Origin: Pedobacter nyackensis
Lineage (GTDB): Bacteria; Bacteroidota; Bacteroidia; Sphingobacteriales; Sphingobacteriaceae
Length of the DNA stretch: 64,000 nucleotides
NCBI RefSeq assembly: GCF_900176505.1
Contig: NZ_FWYB01000009.1
Location: 186,001-250,000 of the forward strand
Direction: 5' to 3'
In this document: in pieces, positions 36,738 through 44,329 of the stretch
Layout of the letters: the number at the start of each line of letters is the position of its first letter
How positions within the stretch are numbered: position 1 is the stretch's first letter
Position numbers and translations under genes: made by a program
The notes under the pieces: generated by a model
The model's input: only the letters and a program-made list of their open reading frames with translations
What the model was told of the DNA's origin: nothing
The model's database searches: none

Positions 36738-36788
36738 AGCATGATGCAGAGAATAGCATGATGTATAGAGCAGCATGATGCAGAAAAT
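36738..36788. repeat. Three 17-bp imperfect tandem repeats
   Basis: Units AGCATGATGCAGAGAAT (36738-36754), AGCATGATGTATAGAGC (36755-36771) and AGCATGATGCAGAAAAT (36772-36788) are adjacent without gaps, between the terminator and the esterase start at 36856. The first ten bases (AGCATGATGC/T) are nearly invariant. Possible activator sites for the esterase gene. Confidence 0.6.
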
Positions 36789-36855
36789 AGTGTGTTGTGG
36801 ATATAGTGTGGTGCTTATGGATGTTTTTTAGAAGGTTAAGAAGACGAGAATAGAA

Positions 36856-38280
36856 ATGAATTATATCATTAGAGTGATTTTGGTATGGGGGCTTTTTTTG
36901 ATTGGAGCAACTGGTTTTGCACAGTCGAAAATACGGGTTGTTTGTATTGGGAATAGTATTACTTATGGATCTGGATTGGCTAATAGGCCGCAGGAGTCTT
37001 ATTCGGCGCAACTACAAGCGTTGTTAGGTGTTGGAAAGTACGAAGTGCTGAACTTTGGTGTTAGTGGCGCTACGATGCTTAAAAAGGGAAATAAGCCATA
37101 TTGGAATACGGCAGAGTATCAGAAGGCATTGGCAGCTAATCCTGATCTGGTTTTTATCAAATTGGGAACCAATGATAGTAAGCTGATCAATAGGCCAATG
37201 ATGGTTGATTTTGAAAATGACTACAGGGATATGGTCAGGAGCTTTGTTGCGCTGCCGAGTCATCCAAAAGTTGTGCTGTTGCTGCCGGTTAAGGCTTTTT
37301 CTGAGGAGAAATTTGGTATTTCGGGGAGTTTTCTGAAAGACAGTATTCTGGCAACCATACGGAAATTAGCTTATGAAGAGCAGCTTCCGGTGCTTGATTT
37401 ATATTCATTGTTCGCTGATAAGGAAGCGTTATTTGCGGATAAAGTTCATCCGGATGCTGTTGGGGCGGGTCTTATTGCTGCACGTTTACATGAGTTTATT
37501 GGAACGAAGACGAAAAATGTAAATGTATCTGATAAGATGAAAGATGTTGCTGTTAAGGAGTCTTCATTTTATGGGTATGAGGCCTTAAGCTTTTTGTTTA
37601 ACGGTCGTGATGCCCGAATTGTAAAACCTAAGCGGGCTGCTCCGGGCATGCCCTGGATATGGAGAGCAAGGTTTTGGGGCCATGAGCCACAAGCAGATAT
37701 TGCCCTTTTAGAGCGGGGTTATCATGTGGTTTATTGCGATGTAGCAGAGTTGTTTGGTAATAAGGAGGCAGTAGGGATATGGAATGACTTTTACGCTTAC
37801 CTGCAAAAGCTGGGTTTAGCTAAGAAGGCTGTACTTGAGGGGATGAGTCGTGGAGGTGTGTATGTATACAATTGGGCTGCGGCGAACCCCTCTAAAGTAG
37901 CTTGCGTTTATGCCGATAATCCGGTTTTGGATTTAAAAAGCTGGCCGGGAGGTAAAGGGATAGGCCCGGGAAGTAAAAAGGAATGGAGTACTTTTTTAAA
38001 AGATTATGGTTACCAAACAGAGGAAGAAGCTGCGGCATTTTCAGGTAGTCCAATAGATAAAATCAAGGAAATAGTTAAGGGCAAGTATCCGATGCTGCAT
38101 GTTTGTGGTGATATGGATGAGGTAGTGCCAATAGCTGAAAACACTTTACCTTTCGCTGAAAAGATAAAAAGAGCAGGAGGTGATATTAGGATTATTCACA
38201 AGCCTGAGGGTAAGCACCATCCGCATAGCTTGCCTAATCCTCAGGTGATTGTTGAGTTTATTTTAAAAAGTAGTAAATAA
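36856..38280 (+). CDS. Two-domain esterase: SGNH hydrolase fused to alpha/beta hydrolase
   Basis: Exported protein (signal ends GFAQ) joining two serine esterase folds. The SGNH domain (24-215) has Ser34 in IGNSIT, Gly71 in NFGVSG, Asn106 in LGTND and the Asp195-x-x-His198 pair in DKVHPD. The alpha/beta hydrolase domain (235-474) has nucleophile elbow GMSRGG with Ser331, an acidic residue in CGDMDEVVP (Asp419 or Asp421) and a histidine cluster at 454-457. Both sets look complete, so it may remove two kinds of ester, for example acetyl groups at different positions. It follows the operon terminator and a repeat array, suggesting its own promoter. Placement supports an esterified glycan as substrate. 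Confidence 0.85.
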   Translation: MNYIIRVILVWGLFLIGATGFAQSKIRVVCIGNSITYGSGLANRPQESYSAQLQALLGVGKYEVLNFGVSGATMLKKGNKPYWNTAEYQKALAANPDLVFIKLGTNDSKLINRPMMVDFENDYRDMVRSFVALPSHPKVVLLLPVKAFSEEKFGISGSFLKDSILATIRKLAYEEQLPVLDLYSLFADKEALFADKVHPDAVGAGLIAARLHEFIGTKTKNVNVSDKMKDVAVKESSFYGYEALSFLFNGRDARIVKPKRAAPGMPWIWRARFWGHEPQADIALLERGYHVVYCDVAELFGNKEAVGIWNDFYAYLQKLGLAKKAVLEGMSRGGVYVYNWAAANPSKVACVYADNPVLDLKSWPGGKGIGPGSKKEWSTFLKDYGYQTEEEAAAFSGSPIDKIKEIVKGKYPMLHVCGDMDEVVPIAENTLPFAEKIKRAGGDIRIIHKPEGKHHPHSLPNPQVIVEFILKSSK

Positions 38281-38324
38281 CAATTGTTCCTCTTCGACCT
38301 ATGTCAGTTGAAAAAAATGTAGCA

Positions 38325-39086
38325 TCAATGAAATTGAGCGTAAATGATTAGCCTTTTAAAGGCATAGAGCGCCGGTAGTTTCTTGAATTTTAAACTTATT
38401 CTTTTCTTGAATTCGCTTATGAACCGTTTTTTTGTTGCAGCATCAAATCTTTCAAAATAGGGAACAAGTGCAGATCCGGAAATGAATTCATAGAGCTCGT
38501 TGTGGGTAGCTGCAATAATAGGGTAGACCTTTTGATAAATGGTAAGCTTACTGCCGCCATTTTCAAACAAAATCTGTGCATAATCATCCATAGAAAGCAC
38601 CGGAGATATCCTTTTCCAGTGATTTAAAGCAGTGCTAAAGGGTTCTTCTTCTACCAACTCTAATAGGATCTTGTTGAGTAAGTTCTCATCCTGAACTGGC
38701 ATCTGAATAATTAACTGTCCATCCTTATTTAAGGTCGATATGATTTTTGGCAGTAAAGTGTGATGGTCATCCACCCATTGAAGTGCTGCATTTGAAAAAA
38801 CTAAATCCCATTTTTCGCCTGTTTTGATCTGTTCTTCAATCGTTTTTTGCTCAAAGGTAATGTTGCCGTACTGCTTAGCCTTTTCCAGCATTTCTTTCGA
38901 AGAATCGATCCCTTTTACATTTGGATTGATCAGCCTTTCGGCCAGCATATAGGTAAGCTCCCCGGTGCCACAACCTAAGTCTAACACCTTCATATCTGGT
39001 TTATCCCCAATAAGATCGATTAAATCAAAAAACGGTTTAAATCTCTCAGACTTAAATTCGTCATATTTTTCAGGATCCCATGCCAT
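38325..39086 (-). CDS. SAM-dependent methyltransferase, trans-aconitate methyltransferase-like
   Basis: Cytoplasmic class I methyltransferase. It begins MAWDPEKYDEFKSERFKPF, very like trans-aconitate 2-methyltransferases, followed by motif I VLDLGCGTGELTYML (about 33-47), the acidic residue in VKGIDSS and a later motif DLVFSNAALQWVDDH. The start is placed at the ATG at 39084-39086; an in-frame ATG 15 codons upstream would add residues not shared by the family. 253 residues, normal. It lies tail-to-tail with the esterase gene, 44 bp apart, and three 20-bp repeats stand upstream of it. True substrate unknown; trans-aconitate is only suggested. Confidence 0.82.
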   Translation of the reverse strand: MAWDPEKYDEFKSERFKPFFDLIDLIGDKPDMKVLDLGCGTGELTYMLAERLINPNVKGIDSSKEMLEKAKQYGNITFEQKTIEEQIKTGEKWDLVFSNAALQWVDDHHTLLPKIISTLNKDGQLIIQMPVQDENLLNKILLELVEEEPFSTALNHWKRISPVLSMDDYAQILFENGGSKLTIYQKVYPIIAATHNELYEFISGSALVPYFERFDAATKKRFISEFKKRISLKFKKLPALYAFKRLIIYAQFH

Positions 39087-39141
39087 ATTGATTGGTGTTA
39101 ATGACCTGAATTTCGGAAATAAAGTCAACAATAAGAAAGGT

Positions 39142-39200
39142 CAATCTGTGTATCTATCAGCAACTCTGTGAGTTTACCATCAATTCCGTGAGTTTATACG
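39142..39200. repeat. Three roughly 20-bp tandem repeats upstream of the methyltransferase
   Basis: CAATCTGTGTATCTATCAG (39142-39160), CAACTCTGTGAGTTTACCAT (39161-39180) and CAATTCCGTGAGTTTATACG (39181-39200) are head-to-tail; the last two share GTGAGTTTA. They lie 56-114 bp upstream of the methyltransferase start. A separate perfect 8-bp hairpin (TTATCGCT/AGCGATAA, 5-nt loop) occurs at 39258-39278, between the two minus-strand genes. Regulatory role inferred. Confidence 0.5.
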
Positions 39201-39331
39201 TGTAACTCCCGTTAGTTGACGAGCAAAATTGGGTTTTCCGATGAGACCTAGCGTTCTTTATCGCTTCTTCAGCGATAATTAACCGACTGAAAGGAGCTCA
39301 ATGAGGCCATAAAAGCCATAAACACTTCGAA

Positions 39332-40882
39332 TTAATGCAGTCTCAGAGGAGAATCCCTGTTTTGCCCAGCCAATCTCGCTGCCTTCACTTGCGCCTGATA
39401 CAAAGAAGCCGGCTGTAGATCCGTTTTATTCATTCCTTCCCATTCACCATCTGGTTTCCCCTCTAAACGACCTTTTAGCTTCTGTCCCTGCACACCAACC
39501 GCATAATTTTTTCCTGATACCCATGGGTTTTGTATTGCAGCACCCTTAACCTTACAGTTCCACACTACCTGAGTAACACCTGCCCAGCCATGTCCGCTGC
39601 CCCAGTTACCACGATCCTGAATGTTGATCTCACCATCGGTATCAATATTATCATACAAAGTACCACTTGCCCAGCGGTGGTGTGGACCGATATCCGCATG
39701 TGTTTTCCTTGCTTTGCAATTGTAAAAAACATTCGGGCCACAGGTTTTTGCACCGGTAACATAATCATGTCGGCCTTCAGTAGTTTCCAGATTCATAAAC
39801 AGGTTTTGCTGCCCGTCGTTATTGAATGAGTATCTTTTTCCTCCTGTAATCACTGATTTTGCATCGAAGCATTTGGAGTTTTTTACAGTAATATTCTTTG
39901 CACCATTACCCAGACTTACGCATGAATAACCAAAAAAGCGAGATGTTACCTGATCTACCCAGCCGTTTTCAATATGATTGAAGGCTACTGCAACCCAGCC
40001 ATGATCTTCATCCGTATCATGCGCATATTCGGATTCGAACAGGATGTTTTCAATACCTACCTCTTTTAAGCGGCCCTTGTATTCATATTTGAAAATTTCT
40101 CCGCCGCCATATTGTTCTTCCATCGCCATAACTACCGGATTGTCAATTGTAATTTTGTTCCCATTTATAGCTGTGATTGCTCTCTCAAAGCTTAGGTTGT
40201 AATCTTCGCCCTTCCATTGTTTGGTGCCGTCTCTGGCTACAATTCGGTCCATTTGAAGATCATGAATCCAATTCTCTGTTCCTGGTCTGTATACGATGAT
40301 CTTATCACCTACCTTAAAATCTTTCGATGAACTTACCTGGAATGATTTTGCACCTGCAGGCACGTTCTTATCTGTAATTTTAACACGATTGCCAGCTTCA
40401 GTTATCCTGCCTTTTCCACCGATGGTGATTAAAGAACGTAAGCCTTTGCCTGCAGCGATGAGTTTGGTGCCGTCAGCAGTATTGCCTTCACCTTTTAATA
40501 CAATGCCATCGGTTTTAATGCTAAGCGTACCAGCGATGGAGTAGGCCCCTTTCTTTAACAGGATTGCACCCCTTAAACCATTTGCACCGAGCGGCATATT
40601 TGATACCTCATCGATTGCAGTTTGAATTAGCTTTCCGGCATCGCCTGAAATAGGTTGTATGGTTTTTACAATGTTGACTTTCGGAATTTCTTTTAAACCA
40701 TGGTGATAGCCTACTAGACTGAAATCCGGTATGATGTTACCTTTTTCATCTGGGAAGTAAGTAATGCTGCCGTCTTTGTTTACGGTTAAGAATTTAGATC
40801 CCCAGATATTGTCTTTTACAAAGGAAAGTGTTAATCCCGCGATAAACAGGATACAGATAGCTAAGATAGATTTGGTTCTCAT
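39332..40882 (-). CDS. Right-handed beta-helix, lyase-like protein, second copy
   Basis: Exported or membrane-tethered protein (hydrophobic N terminus SILAICILFIAGLTLSFV) of 516 residues. It shares a plan with the protein at 35096: an opening motif (PDFSLVGYHHGLKEIP here, PDFSYAGYGFSEIPIP there), a capped pectate-lyase-type start, and a beta-helix with conserved histidines (DTDEDHGWVAVAF, KTHADIGPHHRWASG). The C terminus contains ASLYQAQVKAARLAG, similar in position to the other's KSLFEAQLKLRL. No catalytic residue assignment is possible. It stands alone, oriented against the utilization locus, with 111 bp upstream before the ATPase stop. It may act on the same glycan or be an independent lyase. 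Confidence 0.7.
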   Translation of the reverse strand: MRTKSILAICILFIAGLTLSFVKDNIWGSKFLTVNKDGSITYFPDEKGNIIPDFSLVGYHHGLKEIPKVNIVKTIQPISGDAGKLIQTAIDEVSNMPLGANGLRGAILLKKGAYSIAGTLSIKTDGIVLKGEGNTADGTKLIAAGKGLRSLITIGGKGRITEAGNRVKITDKNVPAGAKSFQVSSSKDFKVGDKIIVYRPGTENWIHDLQMDRIVARDGTKQWKGEDYNLSFERAITAINGNKITIDNPVVMAMEEQYGGGEIFKYEYKGRLKEVGIENILFESEYAHDTDEDHGWVAVAFNHIENGWVDQVTSRFFGYSCVSLGNGAKNITVKNSKCFDAKSVITGGKRYSFNNDGQQNLFMNLETTEGRHDYVTGAKTCGPNVFYNCKARKTHADIGPHHRWASGTLYDNIDTDGEINIQDRGNWGSGHGWAGVTQVVWNCKVKGAAIQNPWVSGKNYAVGVQGQKLKGRLEGKPDGEWEGMNKTDLQPASLYQAQVKAARLAGQNRDSPLRLH

Positions 40883-40993
40883 GTGCGGTTTAAATTGCTA
40901 ATGCAATTGCGCAATAAAAACCGATTTTTTTGTACGTATTATTAGCAGACTTATCAATTGAATTGGCTTTCAATAGGTAAGCCTGCCGATAAT

Positions 40994-42973
40994 TTATAGC
41001 TTCATTTGCTGAATGCGAACTGCGTTTAATATGGCCAGAAGCGCTACACCCACATCGGCAATTACGGCCTCCCATAAAGTAGCCACGCCACCTGCACCTA
41101 GGATTAAAACAATAATTTTTACCCCCATGGCTAATGCTATGTTTTGCCAAACGATGTTGCGGGTCAGTTTCCCGATCTTTATCGCTGTTACTATTTTTGA
41201 AGGCTGATCATTTTGGATCACGATATCGGCCGTTTCTATGGTGGCGTCACTTCCCAGACCACCCATTGCAATTCCTGCATCGGCAAGCGCAATAACAGGA
41301 GCGTCATTTACACCATCACCTACAAAGGCCAGGTGTCGGCCTTCCTTCTTGAGGGCTTCTACCTTTTCAACTTTGTGCTCCGGTAGAAGGTCGCCAAAAG
41401 CTTTATCGATTCCCAATAGTTTAGCTACCTTATTAACCACGCTTTGCTTATCGCCGCTAAGCATTACCGTTTGGATGTTTAAACGGTGTAAATCGGTAAT
41501 AGTCTGTTTGGCATCTTCTTTAATCTCGTCGGCAATAGTGATATAGCCTGCATATTTACCATCTACGGCCACGACCACAATGGTATCTGCTTCATTGTCG
41601 ATGCTATGGTCGTAATCAATATCAAATTTCCTTAGTAACTTGGTGTTTCCAGCCAGTATGGCCTTCCCATTTATGGTTCCTTTAAGTCCATGTCCTGATA
41701 CTTCTTTTACCTCAGTAATTTGTGCATCATGGAAAATCTCACCTGCATATTTAACTATAGCAAGGGCAATAGGGTGGGTAGATTTACTTTCGATGGCTGC
41801 TGCCAGTAAGACTAACTCCCGCTCATCAAAAACATTGGTCACTACTTTTTGGACCTCAAACACACCTTTTGTCAGCGTGCCGGTTTTATCCATCACCACA
41901 GTATTTACCTTGGTCATTACATCCAAAAAGTTGGAGCCCTTAAACAAAATTCCATTTTTAGAGGCTAATCCAATTCCACCGAAATAACCGAGAGGAATGG
42001 AGACCACAAGCGCACAAGGACAGCTGATAACCAAAAATACCAACCCTCTGTATAGCCAATCCTTAAAAACATAGTCGGAAACAAAGAGCAAGGGGAGGAC
42101 TACCACTAAAACGGCCAGTGCAAATACAATTGGTGTATATATTTTTGCAAAACGGGAGATGAACAGTTGCGTTTGCGATTTCCTTGCAGTCGCATCCTGT
42201 ACCATTTCGAGTATTTTACTCAGTTTGCTGTCTTTAAAAGCAGCTTTAACCGCTACCTCTGTAACCTGGTTCAGGTTAATCATTCCGGCCAATACGGTAT
42301 CGCCTTTGGCTTTGTTATCAGGTTTGCTTTCTCCGGTTAATGCAGCAGTATTGAAGGTAGCTTTGTCCGACAACAATACGCCATCCAATGCTATTTTTTC
42401 GCCTGGTTTGATCTGTATCGTCTCACCAATAGCTACATCAACAGGAGCTACAGTAAGCACTTTTCCATTTCTGATCACATTAACGGTATTCGGTCTGATG
42501 TCGAGCAAGGCTTTAATGCTTCGTTTGGCATTGCTTACTGCCGAATCCTGGAACCATTCACCGATGGAGTAGAACACCATTACAGCAACACCTTCACTAA
42601 ACGAACCAATGGCAAATGCACCAATCGTGGCTACACTCATCAAAACGAATTCGTTGAAAAAGTCGAGCCGTAATGCTTTTCTATAGGCCAATCCCAAAAC
42701 ATTATACCCCGCCAATAAATAGGCGGGGATAAAAATGATCAGTTGTGTAGGGGTACTAAAAGTAAGCTGAAAACCGTAAGCCAAAACCATCATGATCACC
42801 ACGATGGTCAGCGCCGTTAATAAAGGCCAATGATCTAACCATCCTGAAGGTTCTTCTGCACCATGGTTATGCCCATCATCATCAGAATGATCCGTTTCGC
42901 TATGTTTATATTCGTTAGGATTGCTGTTCTCTTTAACCGAACAGCAATCATCATGTACTTCCGCAGACTTCAT
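40994..42973 (-). CDS. Zn2+/Cd2+/Pb2+-type P1B ATPase
   Basis: Inner-membrane pump that exports divalent soft metals using ATP. Visible motifs: the actuator TGE (213-215), the metal-site CPC (318-320) in SCPCALVVSIP, the phosphorylated Asp362 in DKTGT, the hinge GDGVNDAP, and near the C terminus a Lys in GVKIIVLIL and an Asp in IADVGVALLAILN. CPC plus this Lys/Asp pair is the P1B-2 (ZntA) pattern. The N terminus has no ferredoxin-like HMA domain; instead a 45-residue tail rich in His, Asp and Cys (DDCCS, HSDDDGHNHG) probably binds metal. 659 residues. It lies 59 bp downstream of the efflux adaptor gene in one operon. Confidence 0.92.
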   Translation of the reverse strand: MKSAEVHDDCCSVKENSNPNEYKHSETDHSDDDGHNHGAEEPSGWLDHWPLLTALTIVVIMMVLAYGFQLTFSTPTQLIIFIPAYLLAGYNVLGLAYRKALRLDFFNEFVLMSVATIGAFAIGSFSEGVAVMVFYSIGEWFQDSAVSNAKRSIKALLDIRPNTVNVIRNGKVLTVAPVDVAIGETIQIKPGEKIALDGVLLSDKATFNTAALTGESKPDNKAKGDTVLAGMINLNQVTEVAVKAAFKDSKLSKILEMVQDATARKSQTQLFISRFAKIYTPIVFALAVLVVVLPLLFVSDYVFKDWLYRGLVFLVISCPCALVVSIPLGYFGGIGLASKNGILFKGSNFLDVMTKVNTVVMDKTGTLTKGVFEVQKVVTNVFDERELVLLAAAIESKSTHPIALAIVKYAGEIFHDAQITEVKEVSGHGLKGTINGKAILAGNTKLLRKFDIDYDHSIDNEADTIVVVAVDGKYAGYITIADEIKEDAKQTITDLHRLNIQTVMLSGDKQSVVNKVAKLLGIDKAFGDLLPEHKVEKVEALKKEGRHLAFVGDGVNDAPVIALADAGIAMGGLGSDATIETADIVIQNDQPSKIVTAIKIGKLTRNIVWQNIALAMGVKIIVLILGAGGVATLWEAVIADVGVALLAILNAVRIQQMKL

Positions 42974-43032
42974 ACCCTTAAATTACATATAATTCAATGT
43001 TTTGTCTCATATCCTTGATAGGAAATGTTTAA

Positions 43033-44325
43033 TTAATGACTGTGTGCCGCTGGTCCTGATGCTTTTGATTCCAGGTAAAAGGCTCCTTTAGTGACTACCT
43101 TAACGTGCTCAGGTAATTTTTCAAGGGGATTGATCTGTACATAGCCCATTTCCGAAACGCCTGTAGTTACTTCTATCTTTTTGAAATGCACTGATTTTCC
43201 ATGCTTTGCATCTTCCTCCTTATGTTTTTCTTCTGGCTCTCCTTTATGATCGTGCTCATGCTCCTGCTCATGAGCAACTTCGGCTTTATTGTCTACGATA
43301 AAGATAAACTCTTTACCATCAGATCTGACTACAGCGTCAATTGGAACGGCACTTGTAGTTGCTGTACCTACGCCAATAAGGCCAGTTACATACATTCCCG
43401 GGATGAGGTTAGTCCCCGGTTTTTTAATGATGGCATGAACAACCACGCCTTTACTATCATTTTCGAAAGACTTATTGATACCGTAGATGTGCCCTTCAAT
43501 CTGTTCGTTCTTTTGATTGGTTAACTGGAAATCAACTTTCTGACCTATTTTAATTTTCGACAAATCCTTTTCAAATACAATCAGATCGGCATGGATCTTT
43601 GAATTGTCTACAATATCCATGATCGATACACCAGGTTGTGCATAAGAACCTGTTTCTGCAGTAATCTTTCCGATAGTACCATTGATAGGAGCGGTAACCG
43701 GTACCTGGGAAGTGATGTTTCCGGATGCGATGCGGCTAATGGAGATACCGTACTGTTGTAGCTGACGTTCCAATGCCTTTAATCTGGCACGTTCTGTATG
43801 GTAATTGGCTTCTGCCAGCTGGTGGGATTTTCCTGTTCCAGCGTTGGCAGCTTTAAGCTGTTGCTGGCGGTTGTATTCGGCCTCAACAAAGCTAAAGCCA
43901 CTTTTGGCTGTCAAATAATCCTGTTGCAGCTTAATTAGGTCTTGGTTTTCGATTGTAACCAGCACTTGTCCCTTGCTTACACGCTGCCCTTCTATGACAT
44001 TGATTTTTCTGATGATACCACCGGTAAGCACGTTGATTTGTGCTGCATTTTGTGGTGGAACGGCCAGCTGTCCGCTCGCTTTTACCACAGCGGTGAGGTT
44101 TTTCTGTTCTATTTCCCCAATCACGATGCCAACGGCATCCAGTTGCTCCTGACTCAATTCAAGTGCATCGCTATGTTCTTCATGCCCTTCAGCTCCATGG
44201 TCATGTGCTGCTTCAACTGTCGCCCCGGTTTTTGCCGTATCGCCACATGAAGCAATTGCCGTAAGAATAAATGCTGAACAAATCAGTGCAGCTATGTTTT
44301 TTTTGATATATGGTGTTGCGTTCAT
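43033..44325 (-). CDS. Periplasmic adaptor of metal RND efflux pump (CzcB type)
   Basis: Membrane-fusion lipoprotein linking the inner-membrane RND pump to the outer-membrane channel. The lipobox is AIASC (Cys27). It has a biotinyl-lipoyl-like domain split by a helical hairpin (about 80-230), beta-barrel and membrane-proximal domains, and histidine-rich stretches near both ends (AAHDHGAEGHEEHSD and HEQEHEHDHKGEPEEKHKE) that suit periplasmic metal capture. 430 residues. It starts 4 bp after the RND gene's stop and is therefore cotranscribed and probably translationally coupled. Confidence 0.92.
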   Translation of the reverse strand: MNATPYIKKNIAALICSAFILTAIASCGDTAKTGATVEAAHDHGAEGHEEHSDALELSQEQLDAVGIVIGEIEQKNLTAVVKASGQLAVPPQNAAQINVLTGGIIRKINVIEGQRVSKGQVLVTIENQDLIKLQQDYLTAKSGFSFVEAEYNRQQQLKAANAGTGKSHQLAEANYHTERARLKALERQLQQYGISISRIASGNITSQVPVTAPINGTIGKITAETGSYAQPGVSIMDIVDNSKIHADLIVFEKDLSKIKIGQKVDFQLTNQKNEQIEGHIYGINKSFENDSKGVVVHAIIKKPGTNLIPGMYVTGLIGVGTATTSAVPIDAVVRSDGKEFIFIVDNKAEVAHEQEHEHDHKGEPEEKHKEEDAKHGKSVHFKKIEVTTGVSEMGYVQINPLEKLPEHVKVVTKGAFYLESKASGPAAHSH

Positions 44326-44329
44326 TTGA

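Noticed and set aside
36738..36788. CRISPR array
   Set aside because: The repeats are adjacent with no spacers, only 17 bp long, and no cas gene is present. The same reasoning applies to 39142-39200.
2552..38280. Fucoidan utilization
   Set aside because: No sulfatase or endo-fucoidanase was seen in the whole locus.
39087..39131. Longer methyltransferase start
   Set aside because: The family begins at MAWDP; the 15 extra residues come from the intergenic region.
41238..42572. Long open frames antisense to the P-type ATPase
   Set aside because: They mirror the coding frame of a well-defined gene and have no domain, signal or leader of their own. Other antisense frames in the window were dropped for the same reason.
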